Shown here: one piece after another, positions 1-7,432 of the stretch
Position numbering within the stretch: the stretch's first letter is position 1
How the letters are laid out: each line of letters starts with the position of its first letter
Source: Gammaproteobacteria bacterium
GTDB lineage: Bacteria; Pseudomonadota; Gammaproteobacteria; Burkholderiales; Burkholderiaceae_E
Length of the DNA: 15,153 nucleotides
Direction of reading: 5' to 3'
Assembly (NCBI GenBank): GCA_030425615.1
Contig: JAUIAI010000008.1
Coordinates: forward strand, 1 to 15,153
The notes under the pieces: generated by a model
What the model was told of the DNA's origin: nothing
What the model saw: the letters and a program-made list of their open reading frames with translations, nothing else
Databases searched by the model: none
Translations under genes and position numbers: made by a program

Positions 1-32
1 TGCTCGGCATCATCTTTCACGACGCTGCCTGA
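1..32 (+). CDS. Possible C-terminal tail of a plus-strand gene entering from the left
   Basis: Reading from base 3, nine codons give LGIIFHDAA followed by a TGA stop at 30-32. All nine codons end in C or T (seven in C), as in the coding genes here, and the stop lies 16 bases from the stop of the convergent acyltransferase gene, a normal convergent spacing. The peptide is too short to assign to any family. It could equally be chance. Confidence 0.3.
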   Translation, partial: LGIIFHDAA

Positions 33-48
33 GGGGATGGCCCGCAGG

Positions 49-978
49 TCAGATCGAGAACGTCCCCGCGCGCCAGCGGACTTCGCCGCCGGTGCCGAGC
101 TTGAAGCGCGCGATTCCGGCGCCGCGCTGCGTATTGACGCCGCCCATGTCGAGCGCCTCGACGCCCTTGTCACGCAGGGCGCGGATGCCGTGCCAGAGCA
201 ACAGATTGTGTGCGTCGTGCTCCCGGCCGCGATCGTCGCTCCAGCCGATGTGATAGGTGGCGCTGCGGCCATGGCAGAGGAAGAGCATCGCGGCCACCGG
301 CTCGCGCTTGATCTCCGCGCGCAGGGCAACCAGATCCGCACCCGGTGCATCGCGGGGATCCAGGTCCCGCCAGGCGGTGACGAAGCCGGGCGGCAGAGCC
401 GCATAGCCGCGTCGTTGCTGTTGTTCGACGTCGCGCTCGAGCAGCCATTCGAGCTGGCTGCCCTGCCGGGCGATCGGCACGACTCTGAGCGGCGAGGCCT
501 CGGCGCCCGCCAGGCTGTTGCGCCACTTGCTCTTCAGGCGGGAGCGGATCTGTTCCTCTTCGCCGGTGAGATCGACGATCACCGTGGCCTGGCCCGTGAT
601 CAGCGCCCGGCGCCCGCCCAGCCCCGCATGGCCGGCTTCGGGATCGTCGGGGCTGACGAGCGTGAGCCGCAGCCGGCCGAGCCCGAGCGAGCCGGACAAC
701 CCGTTCATCGCCTCGCGGCGTGCCTCGTCGGGGACGGACTCGTCGAACAGCGGGCCTTCGCTCGCGAGTGCCACCGGCAGCAGGCCCAGGGCACGCCGCA
801 CGCCGAATTGCGCCAGACCCACGACACGGTCGCCGTCGCGCAGCATGCGCCGTACTATGGTGAGCCCGAGCCGTTGGAGGCACTCGCCGTAGGCCCAGTG
901 TTGCTGGATGCCGCCGGCCAGATGCCGGTGAAGGCTCGTCCACGCATCGCGCTCGGCGGCGCTCCAGGTCAGTCCCAT
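49..978 (-). CDS. FemAB/GNAT-like N-acyltransferase (BioF2-like domain)
   Basis: A 309-residue protein of the FemAB-like branch of the GNAT fold, which transfers acyl or aminoacyl groups to amines. Family members act in peptidoglycan cross-bridge formation, exopolysaccharide synthesis and related envelope chemistry; the substrate here cannot be read from sequence. The N-terminal half forms a divergent first GNAT-like lobe. Residues about 145-160 carry the KSKWRNSL stretch typical of the family, and the second lobe ends with TYHIGW, the HNLLLWHGIRAL helix and the D-GGVN-GIARFK segment expected of the C-terminal acyl-transfer domain. No signal peptide or membrane segment is visible, so the protein is probably cytoplasmic. 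The ATG at 976-978 has no Shine-Dalgarno sequence; a -10-like hexamer lies six bases upstream, which suggests a leaderless transcript. The gene stands alone, convergent with whatever lies to the left. Confidence 0.82.
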   Translation of the reverse strand: MGLTWSAAERDAWTSLHRHLAGGIQQHWAYGECLQRLGLTIVRRMLRDGDRVVGLAQFGVRRALGLLPVALASEGPLFDESVPDEARREAMNGLSGSLGLGRLRLTLVSPDDPEAGHAGLGGRRALITGQATVIVDLTGEEEQIRSRLKSKWRNSLAGAEASPLRVVPIARQGSQLEWLLERDVEQQQRRGYAALPPGFVTAWRDLDPRDAPGADLVALRAEIKREPVAAMLFLCHGRSATYHIGWSDDRGREHDAHNLLLWHGIRALRDKGVEALDMGGVNTQRGAGIARFKLGTGGEVRWRAGTFSI

Positions 979-984
979 GGAGGA

Positions 985-990
985 ATTTTA
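985..990 (-). promoter_or_regulatory. -10-like element directly before the acyltransferase start
   Basis: On the minus strand TAAAAT matches the sigma-70 -10 consensus at five of six positions and is followed by TCCTCC and then the ATG. Transcription would therefore start at or next to the A of the start codon, giving a leaderless mRNA, consistent with the missing ribosome binding site. The hexamer 17 bases upstream, CATATC, is a poor -35. A better TTGCAT sits at a 20-base spacing. Confidence 0.4.
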
Positions 991-1135
991 GTGTGGGCTC
1001 GAGGGTCGATATGCAATCTGTCGCGTGCGCGAAGCGATTCGCGCCGGTACCGGTGCCCGCGCATGACGTGACCGTTGCCTTGCGAGGGGCCGATCGTCGC
1101 CCGCCTGGCCACGTCGTGTCCGGGGCTCGTCGCTG

Positions 1136-1327
1136 ATGGGGCTTCGCAAGCCGCCGGCACAGTCGGTGTTCGGGCAGACGATCCCCGAGCCGCGATTCAC
1201 CGGGTACGCCTGGTGGTGGATCTTCACCCGGGTGTTGCTGCCCGTCACGGTCCTCGGCAGCGTCTTCGATCTGGCCGCCCAGTGGCTGTTCGGCGTCTGT
1301 GTCGGCCTCTGGTGCCTGACAGGCTGA
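1136..1327 (+). CDS. Small tryptophan-rich membrane protein
   Basis: A 63-residue open frame whose product reads as a real protein. A short polar N-terminus (MGLRKPPAQSVFGQTIPEPR) leads into FTGYAWWWIFTRVLLPVTVL and a second hydrophobic stretch DLAAQWLFGVCVGLWC. One long or two short membrane-spanning helices are likely, so it probably sits in the inner membrane. The sequence is rich in Trp (five residues) and ends in a normal TGA. The only support for the start is GGGG 11 bases upstream, a weak ribosome binding site. It lies between the acyltransferase and the btuF-like gene, transcribed away from the first and toward the second. I do not recognise a named family. The amino-acid composition argues that it is not a chance frame. 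Confidence 0.6.
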   Translation: MGLRKPPAQSVFGQTIPEPRFTGYAWWWIFTRVLLPVTVLGSVFDLAAQWLFGVCVGLWCLTG

Positions 1328-1374
1328 GTCCGCGCACACCCTGTCCGTGGGCGAGGCAACGGATCCGTGCGCGC

Positions 1375-2196
1375 TCAGCGCCGCAACGCCTCGCACAGGA
1401 TCGCGACCTCGTCGAGCATGGCCGCGGTGGGGCGCGCGATCCGGTCGGCGTTCAACAGGATCAGCCGGTTGTGATGTACCGCCGGCAACGACCCGAAGGC
1501 CCGCCAGCGCAACAGCGGATCCGCTTCGTCACCGGGCGCGCGAGCGGCGATGATGGCTTCGGGGGCCGCCCGCAGGACGTCCTCGACACCGATCACGGGG
1601 ACCAGCGAATCGAGATCCGCGAACACGTTCGCGGCGCCGCAACGGCGCATCGCGTCGCTGATCACGTGCCGCCCGTTTAGCGTCATCAGCGGCTCCGGCC
1701 AGACCTGATAGAAGGCGCGCAGCGTCGCCGGACGTGAGCCGATGAGCGCGAGCCGTTCGCGCACCCGTGCCGCCGCCCGCGCTCCGCCCGGTTCGTGGCC
1801 GCTGAGCTGTCCGAGCCGCTGCAGGCTGTCCGCGATCCCGTCCAGCGTGTTCACCGTGACCGTCTCGACGCGCAGGCCGAGCGCGCGCAGCCGCTCAACC
1901 CAGCGGGCCGGCGTTCCGCCGCCCCAGGCCAGCGCAAGCGTCGGCTGCAGCGTGATGATGCGTTCCAGATCGAGGCCGGAGTGCCCGCCGATACGCGCGA
2001 TGGCCCGCGCCGCCTCCGGCCGGTCGCTGAACGCCATGGTGCCCACGACCGTGTCACCCGCACCGATGTCGAACAGGCTCTCGGTGAGCGCCGGCGCGAG
2101 GGACACGATGCGCTCGCGCGCATCCGCCGCCCCGGCCGGGGGGAGGGCGACGAAGGAAAGCAGGATCAGCCGGCATGTCGCGATCCACGGACGCAC
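1375..2196 (-). CDS. BtuF-like periplasmic cobalamin/siderophore-binding protein
   Basis: A periplasmic binding protein of the helical-backbone metal-receptor family (PF01497). It has the ERIVSLAPALTESLFDIGAGDTVVG opening (split here only by description), IGGHSGLDLERIITLQPTLAL, the interdomain helix and a second lobe with LNGRHVISDAMRRCGAANVF. Such proteins deliver cobalamin or iron chelates to a BtuCD/FecCD-type permease. The end of the protein, ARPTAAMLDEVAILCEALR, matches the family's last helix. The open frame extends to a GTG at 2301, but a terminator for the upstream gene lies inside that extension. I therefore place the start at the GTG at 2196, which gives a compact signal peptide (RPWIATCRLILLSFVALPPAGA) and a 273-residue precursor close to the usual size. 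The GTG at 2223 is the alternative. No permease or ATPase gene and no cobalamin riboswitch is present, so the ligand is uncertain. Confidence 0.8.
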   Translation of the reverse strand: MRPWIATCRLILLSFVALPPAGAADARERIVSLAPALTESLFDIGAGDTVVGTMAFSDRPEAARAIARIGGHSGLDLERIITLQPTLALAWGGGTPARWVERLRALGLRVETVTVNTLDGIADSLQRLGQLSGHEPGGARAAARVRERLALIGSRPATLRAFYQVWPEPLMTLNGRHVISDAMRRCGAANVFADLDSLVPVIGVEDVLRAAPEAIIAARAPGDEADPLLRWRAFGSLPAVHHNRLILLNADRIARPTAAMLDEVAILCEALRR

Positions 2197-2232
2197 GGCG
2201 AATCGGCGCGCCTGCCGGCGCACGCACGCCCC

Positions 2233-2273
2233 AACGAAAAGAGCCCGGAGGGCCGCGAGGGCCGTCCGGGCTC
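2233..2273 (-). terminator. Intrinsic terminator of the molybdopterin hydroxylase gene
   Basis: On the minus strand a perfect nine-base stem, GAGCCCGGA with TCCGGGCTC, encloses a 15-base GC-rich loop that can pair further, and is followed at once by TTTTCGTT. It begins 24 bases after the TGA of the hydroxylase gene, a textbook position. The plus strand has no T-tract after the stem, so it works in one direction only. Confidence 0.8.
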
Positions 2274-2297
2274 CGGACCGGGGGGGCGCCGCGCCGG

Positions 2298-4619
2298 TCA
2301 CCCGTGCAGCGTCTTCCAGACCTTGTCCGGTGTCAGCGGCATCTGCATCGCCAGACGGCGATCATCGGGCACGCCCGCGCGGACCATGACGTCCATCACC
2401 GCGCTCACCACGGCCGGCGTGGCACCGATGGTGCCGAGCTCGCCCACACCCTTGACGCCGAGCCGGTTGTTCTTGCTCGGCACGGACTGGTCCATGGTGG
2501 TCTTGAATCCACCGTAGATATCGGCCCGCGGCATGGCGTAGTCCATGAAGCTGCCGGTCTGGAGTTGCCCGTCCTCGTCGTAGACCACCTGCTCGCAGAG
2601 CGCCTGACCCATGCCCTGGACCGCGCCGCCCTCGAGCTGGCCGATGACGATGGTCGGGTTGATGACGCGGCCGACGTCGTTGACGTTCGCGTACGAGACG
2701 ATCTGAACGTGCCCGGTGTCCGGGTCAACTTCGACCTCGCAGGCATGACAGCCGTTGGGCCAGGTCGGGCCGACGACCGAGCTCGTCGAATCGACGAAGA
2801 TGTGCCCGCCCTCCTGCTTGGCGGCCAGCTCGAAGAGGTCGATGCCGCGATCGGTGCCCACCACCTGCAGGCGCGGGGCCACGTACTCGATGTCCTCGGG
2901 AGCGACCTCCAGTTCCTCGGCGGCCAGTTCCTTGGCACGGTCCACGGTACGCTGGGAGGCGACCTCGACCGCCGAGCCGCCGGTGAAGATCGAGCGCGAT
3001 CCGGCGCTGCCGAAGCCGTTCGCACGGTCGGTGTCGCCGTGCAGGATACGAACCTTCTCGATCGGCACGCCGAAGGTGTCGACCACGATCTGCGCGAAAC
3101 TGGTGGCGATGCCCTGGCCCATGGGCATCAGCGCGGTCATCACCTCGACCACGCCGTCGGCCGTGACGTCGACCGTGACCCGCTCCTCGAACGCATTGCC
3201 GCCGGTCCATTCCAGGAACGTGGCGATTCCGCGACCGCGCAGCAGACCCCTGGCTTCGCTTTCCTTGCGGCGCGCCTCGAAACCGTTCCAGTCGGCGAGT
3301 TCCAGGCCCTCGTCGAGGATCTTCTCGAACGCGCCGGTGTCGTACACCTGGGCCATCTGGTTCGTGTACGGGAACTGGTCCGGCCGGATCATGTTGCGCC
3401 GGCGCAGCTCCACCGGGTCCATTTTCATCTGCCGCGCCGCCTCGTCCATCAGGCGCTCGGTGAAATAGATGGCCTCGGGCCGGCCGGCGCCCCGGTAGGC
3501 TCCGGTGGGCGCCGTATTGGTGTTGACGGCGCGGAAGTGGAAATCGATGGTGGTGATGTCGTAGATGCTGGTGGCCACCCACGGGCCGATCAACAGCTGG
3601 ATCGCCACGCCCGTCGCGATGGCGCAGCCGCCGACATTGGCATCCGATCGCAGCCGGTAGGCCAGGATCTTCCCGTTCTCGTCGAAGGCCATTTCCGCGT
3701 GCGTGTTCACGTCGCGGCCGTGCACGGCCGACAGCAACTCCTCGCCACGCTCGGCGATCCGGCGCACCGGACGGCCCAGCTCGCGGGCCGCGAACGCCAC
3801 GGCGCCGTCCTCGGGGTACATGCCGGTCTTCATGCCGAAGCCGCCGCCGACGTCACCCACCACCACGCGGATGTCCTCGGGTTTCATGCCGAGAACCGGC
3901 GCGGCCAGCGTGCCACGCACGCCGGTGGGCATCTGGGTGCTCAGTCGCACGGTGAGCCGTCCGCCGTCCATGTAGGCGAGCACGGAGCGCGGCTCGATTG
4001 CCGTCGGTGCCAGCCGCTGGTTGTCGAGGTCGAGGGCCACCACATGGGCTGCCTTGGCGAAGGCGGCGTCGCTGGCGGCCGCGTCACCGTGGCGCATCTC
4101 GGCGGAGATGTTGTCGGCCGCGCCGTCGGCGACGATGGGGGCACCGTCGGCGAGTGCAGCGGCCACGGTGGTGACCGCGGGCAGCATCTCGTAATCGATC
4201 ACGATCGCCTCGGCGGCGTCGAGCGCGGCAGTCCTGGATTCGGCGATGATCATGCACACCGCCTCGCCGGCGTAGTGCACCTTGTCGACGGCCAGCGGGT
4301 GGCGCGGGCCCGACACGGCCGGGGAGCCGTCGCCGCGCATGAAGCCGCCCTCGGGTCCGGGCAGCGGCTTGACCCCGGCGGCCGTCAGGTCGGCGCCCGA
4401 ATAGATGGCCACGACGCCCGGCATCGCCTCGGCGTCTGTTTTGTCCACCGCCTTGATTCGCGCGTGGGCGTGCGGCGAACGCAGGAACACGCAGACGGTC
4501 TGACCGTCCATCGTGAAGTCGTCGGTGAAGCGGCCCTGACCCTTCAGGAGCCCTTCGTCCTCGATACGGGGCACGGCCTGACCGCTGCCGAACCGCGCGG
4601 GAATCGCTTCGGTGTTCAT
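2298..4619 (-). CDS. Xanthine dehydrogenase/CoxL-family molybdopterin-binding large subunit
   Basis: The catalytic large subunit of a molybdenum hydroxylase (aldehyde oxidase/xanthine dehydrogenase/CO dehydrogenase superfamily), which hydroxylates its substrate with water-derived oxygen and passes electrons to 2Fe-2S and FAD subunits. The a/b hammerhead domain (about residues 20-130) opens with RIEDEGLLKGQGRFTDDF. Molybdopterin-binding motifs include VGGGFGMK near residue 258 and the AYRGAGR loop near 374. The catalytic glutamate lies in GVKGVGELGTIGA near 728. The AYRGAGR loop is the form-II (CoxL-like) version, not the AYRCSFR loop of true CO dehydrogenase, so CO oxidation should not be assumed. 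Three ATGs stand in a row; GGAG touches the first and lies six bases from the third, so the third (4617-4619) is the likely start, giving 773 residues, a standard length. The small and medium subunits are absent from the window. A terminator follows the stop. Confidence 0.92.
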   Translation of the reverse strand: MNTEAIPARFGSGQAVPRIEDEGLLKGQGRFTDDFTMDGQTVCVFLRSPHAHARIKAVDKTDAEAMPGVVAIYSGADLTAAGVKPLPGPEGGFMRGDGSPAVSGPRHPLAVDKVHYAGEAVCMIIAESRTAALDAAEAIVIDYEMLPAVTTVAAALADGAPIVADGAADNISAEMRHGDAAASDAAFAKAAHVVALDLDNQRLAPTAIEPRSVLAYMDGGRLTVRLSTQMPTGVRGTLAAPVLGMKPEDIRVVVGDVGGGFGMKTGMYPEDGAVAFAARELGRPVRRIAERGEELLSAVHGRDVNTHAEMAFDENGKILAYRLRSDANVGGCAIATGVAIQLLIGPWVATSIYDITTIDFHFRAVNTNTAPTGAYRGAGRPEAIYFTERLMDEAARQMKMDPVELRRRNMIRPDQFPYTNQMAQVYDTGAFEKILDEGLELADWNGFEARRKESEARGLLRGRGIATFLEWTGGNAFEERVTVDVTADGVVEVMTALMPMGQGIATSFAQIVVDTFGVPIEKVRILHGDTDRANGFGSAGSRSIFTGGSAVEVASQRTVDRAKELAAEELEVAPEDIEYVAPRLQVVGTDRGIDLFELAAKQEGGHIFVDSTSSVVGPTWPNGCHACEVEVDPDTGHVQIVSYANVNDVGRVINPTIVIGQLEGGAVQGMGQALCEQVVYDEDGQLQTGSFMDYAMPRADIYGGFKTTMDQSVPSKNNRLGVKGVGELGTIGATPAVVSAVMDVMVRAGVPDDRRLAMQMPLTPDKVWKTLHG

Positions 4620-4664
4620 CATCATCTCCGGGTGATCGTCGTCGCAGATCCCGGCCGATTCGTC

Positions 4665-4696
4665 GGCTCCGGACGATACGTCGTCCGGCCGGAGCC
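4665..4696. promoter_or_regulatory. Dyad in the divergent intergenic region
   Basis: CCGGACGA and TCGTCCGG form a perfect eight-base inverted repeat around TACG (4669-4688), flanked by GGCTCC and GGAGCC. It lies 46 bases upstream of the hydroxylase start and about 110 bases upstream of the divergent ABC transporter start. No T-tract follows on either strand, so an operator for a dimeric regulator or a leader hairpin fits better than a terminator. I could not find a convincing promoter for either gene nearby. Confidence 0.35.
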
Positions 4697-4808
4697 GGGC
4701 AGGGCGGGCTGCGCTTCGCTGACCAAGTCTAGCAGGCCGCCCGGTCGGCCCGTGTCCGGCGGCGCCACGGCTGTCCGGTCGCGGACGTCACGACCGTGGG
4801 GGCGTGTG

Positions 4809-6644
4809 ATGACCGATAATCGCCGGATGCCCGCTGCCACCGACTCCGTCGATCCCACCGCCACTGCCGTCGCCGAACGGCCGGCGCTTGCCGTCCTGCG
4901 CCGGTTGAGGCCGTTCCTCGCCCGTTATCGAGGCCGGGTGGCCGTCGCCCTGTTCGCCCTGCTCGTGGCGGCCGCGGCGACCCTGACGGTGCCGGTGGCG
5001 TTCCGCTATCTGATCGATCTGGGCTTCTCGTCGTCGGCCGCCCTCCAGGAGTCCGTCGGCGTGAACCGGGTGTTCCTGGGCCTGTTCGCCGTCTCGGTCG
5101 TGCTCGCGCTCGGCACTGCGGTGCGGTTCTATTGCGTGTCCTGGCTGGGCGAGCGGATCAGCAACGACCTGCGCGAGGCCGTCTACGCCAACGTGCTGCG
5201 CCAGGATCCGCGCTTCTTCGAATCCCTCAAGACGGGCGAGGTTCTCTCGCGCCTGTCCACGGATACCACGTTGATCCAGACGCTCGTGGGCACCAGCATC
5301 TCGCTGGGACTGCGCAACATCCTGCTGCTCGTCGGTTCGCTGGTGATGATGATCATCACCAGCCCGGCGCTTGCCGGCCTGATCGTCGGCCTGCTGGTCG
5401 TCGTCGTGCTGCCCATCATCGTGTTCGGCAGGCGGGTGAGGCGTCTGTCGCGTACCAGCCAGGACCGGCTGGCCGATACCGGTGCGCTGGCCGGTGAGAC
5501 GTTGAACGCCATGTCCATCGTTCAGGCCTACGGGCGCGAACCGGCCGAGCAGGCACGTTACGACGCGGCCGCCGAAGAGGCCTTCGCCAGCGCCGTGCGC
5601 CGCACCCGCGCGCGGGCCCTGCTCACGGTGCTGGCCATCGTGCTGGTGTTCGGCGCCATCGTGTTCGTGCTCTGGCTGGGTGCACACGCGGTACTCGAGG
5701 GGCGGCTGTCGGCGGGGCTGCTGACCCAGTTCATCCTTTACGCGGGCCTGCTGGCCGGTTCCACCGGGGCGATCGCAGAAGTGATGGGTGACGTGCAGCG
5801 GGCGGCGGGTGCGACCGAGCGGCTGCTCGAACTGCTCGATGCCAGGCCGGCGATCGTCGGTGGTGCGCGACGGCTGCCCGATACGGGCGGTGCCGGCGCC
5901 GCCCTGAGCTTCGAGAACGTCGCCTTCAGTTATCCCTCGCGGCCCGGCGAGCTCGCACTGGACGGGCTGGATTTCTCGGTGGCGCCGGGTGAGACCGTGG
6001 CTCTGGTGGGCCCCTCGGGCGCCGGGAAGACCACGGTCTTCCAGCTTCTTCTGCGCTTCTACGATCCCCTGGGCGGAGCGATCCGTCTCGACGGCGTCGA
6101 TCTGCGCGAGCTCGATCTGGCGGCGTTGCGCGAACGAATCGGATTCGTCTCCCAGGACAGCGTGGTCTTCTCCACCAGCGCGCTGGAGAACATCCGCTAC
6201 GGACGGCTGGACGCTTCCGACGAAGAGGTCTTCGAGGCGGCCCGGCAGGCCCGCGCCGACGAGTTCATCCAGCGCCTTCCCGAGGGTTACGCGACCTATC
6301 TGGGAGAGCGTGGCGTGCGGCTGTCCGGCGGACAGCGTCAGCGCATCGCCATCGCGCGCGCACTGTTGCGCAACCCGCCGCTCCTGCTGCTCGACGAGGC
6401 CACCAGCGCGCTGGATGCGCAGAGCGAGCGCGCGGTCCAGGCCGCGCTCGAGCGGGCCATGGTCGGCAGGACCACGCTGGTCATCGCCCACCGTCTCGCC
6501 ACGATCGTCAATGCCGATCGCATCCTGGTGCTCGATCACGGCAGGCTGGTCGAATCCGGCCGGCACGACGACCTGAACCGTGCCAGGGGGCTCTACGCCC
6601 GCCTGGCGGCCATGCAGTTCGAACAACCGGAGACCACGACATGA
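4809..6644 (+). CDS. MsbA-like ABC transporter, fused membrane and ATPase domains
   Basis: A 611-residue half-transporter that would dimerise in the inner membrane as an exporter; related proteins move lipid A, lipids or drugs. The type-1 exporter membrane domain covers about residues 30-320 with six helices, starting around RGRVAVALFALLVAAAATL. The ATPase domain follows: Walker A GPSGAGKTT near 400, signature LSGGQRQR near 505, Walker B LLLLDEATSALD near 525 and the H-loop AHRLAT near 560. It resembles the MsbA-related group common in proteobacteria. The ATG at 4809-4811 is preceded by a GTG that is also in frame; GGGGG six bases upstream serves as a weak ribosome binding site. The frame is open far upstream (to 2175), but that part is only the antisense of the hydroxylase gene. 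Its stop overlaps the next start, so it is co-translated with the dehydrogenase. The substrate is unknown. Confidence 0.93.
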   Translation: MTDNRRMPAATDSVDPTATAVAERPALAVLRRLRPFLARYRGRVAVALFALLVAAAATLTVPVAFRYLIDLGFSSSAALQESVGVNRVFLGLFAVSVVLALGTAVRFYCVSWLGERISNDLREAVYANVLRQDPRFFESLKTGEVLSRLSTDTTLIQTLVGTSISLGLRNILLLVGSLVMMIITSPALAGLIVGLLVVVVLPIIVFGRRVRRLSRTSQDRLADTGALAGETLNAMSIVQAYGREPAEQARYDAAAEEAFASAVRRTRARALLTVLAIVLVFGAIVFVLWLGAHAVLEGRLSAGLLTQFILYAGLLAGSTGAIAEVMGDVQRAAGATERLLELLDARPAIVGGARRLPDTGGAGAALSFENVAFSYPSRPGELALDGLDFSVAPGETVALVGPSGAGKTTVFQLLLRFYDPLGGAIRLDGVDLRELDLAALRERIGFVSQDSVVFSTSALENIRYGRLDASDEEVFEAARQARADEFIQRLPEGYATYLGERGVRLSGGQRQRIAIARALLRNPPLLLLDEATSALDAQSERAVQAALERAMVGRTTLVIAHRLATIVNADRILVLDHGRLVESGRHDDLNRARGLYARLAAMQFEQPETTT

Positions 6645-7399
6645 CCGACCGCGTCCGCGACAAATCCATTCTCGTCACCGCCGCCGCCCAGGGCATGGGG
6701 CGCGAGGCGGCGATCGCGCTCGCCTGCGAGGGGGCCGATGTACTCGCCACGGATCTTCGCGAGGACCTGCTGGCCACGCTTTCCGACGAGGCCCGCGCGC
6801 GCGGCGGGCGTCCGATCGCCACGCAGCGGCTGGACGTCACCGATGACGCCGCGGTCAGCGCGCTCTTCGAAGGCCGGCCGGCCTTCGATGTCCTGTTCAA
6901 CTGTGCCGGTTATGTTCACCAGGGCACGATCCTCGAGGTCGAGGATGCCGACTGGGACTTCAGCTTCGCGATCAACGTGCGTTCGATGTTCAAGATCATC
7001 CGCGCGGCCCTCCCCGCCATGCTGGACAACGGCGGTGGCTCGATCATCAACATGGCCTCGGTGTGCTCCTCGGTGAAGGGCTTCCCCAACCGCTTCGTCT
7101 ACGGCACCACCAAGGCAGCGGTCATCGGTCTGACGAAATCGGTGGCGGCGGACTACGTCGCGCGCGGCATCCGCTGCAACGCCATCGGCCCCGGTACCGT
7201 GGATACGCCCAGCCTGGGCGACCGCATGCGCGAGCTCGGCGACGTGGACGAGGCACGCAAGATGTTCACGGCCCGTCAGCCCATGGGGCGGCTGGCGCAG
7301 GCCGGTGAGATCGTGCCGATCGTGGTCTATCTGGCCAGCGACGAGAGCGCGTTCGCATCGGGCCAGATCTTCGCGATCGACGGGGGCATCACGATCTGA
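6641..7399 (+). CDS. Short-chain dehydrogenase, 2-keto-3-deoxy-L-fuconate dehydrogenase-like
   Basis: A 252-residue classical SDR. The cofactor loop reads TAAAQGMG (13-20) in place of the usual TGxxxGIG. D38 after the second strand points to NAD(H). NCAG (87-90), N112, S140, Y154 and K158 complete the catalytic set. From DVLFNCAGYVHQGT through ASVCSSVKGFPNRFVYGTTKAAVIGLTKSVAADYVARGIRCNAI (described as a region) it closely resembles the 2-keto-3-deoxy-L-fuconate 4-dehydrogenase group, which also contains the BDH2/DHRS6 3-hydroxybutyrate dehydrogenases. I favour the sugar-acid role because an FAH-family hydrolase of the matching type lies 1.5 kb downstream; 3-hydroxybutyrate oxidation is the main alternative. 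The ATG overlaps the transporter stop as ATGA, so translation is coupled. The gene ends 33 bases from the convergent exchanger. Confidence 0.85.
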   Translation: MTDRVRDKSILVTAAAQGMGREAAIALACEGADVLATDLREDLLATLSDEARARGGRPIATQRLDVTDDAAVSALFEGRPAFDVLFNCAGYVHQGTILEVEDADWDFSFAINVRSMFKIIRAALPAMLDNGGGSIINMASVCSSVKGFPNRFVYGTTKAAVIGLTKSVAADYVARGIRCNAIGPGTVDTPSLGDRMRELGDVDEARKMFTARQPMGRLAQAGEIVPIVVYLASDESAFASGQIFAIDGGITI

Positions 7400-7432
7400 C
7401 CCCCTGCGGGCGGGCCGGCGGCCGCCATCTCC

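Noticed and set aside
37..1071. Plus-strand open frame of 344 residues opposite the FemAB-like gene
   Set aside because: It is the antisense of a recognisable FemAB/GNAT protein, and its own product shows no domain.
2196..2301. Cobalamin riboswitch before the btuF-like gene
   Set aside because: There is no space for the aptamer and no B12-box-like sequence; the region holds only the neighbouring gene's terminator.
2175..4808. Open plus-strand frame running in phase into the ABC exporter, apparently giving a 1489-residue protein
   Set aside because: The first part is antisense to the hydroxylase gene, with low-complexity His/Arg/Gly/Asp-rich translation. The exporter's own start and domain layout begin at 4809.
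4788..6626. Minus-strand open frame of 612 residues opposite the ABC exporter
   Set aside because: It is Gln/His/Arg-rich antisense of a gene with complete ABC motifs and resembles no protein family.
7400..7432. GC palindrome between the first SDR and the exchanger as a terminator
   Set aside because: GGCGGCCGCC is a loopless palindrome, other pairings are only four bases long, and there is no T-tract.
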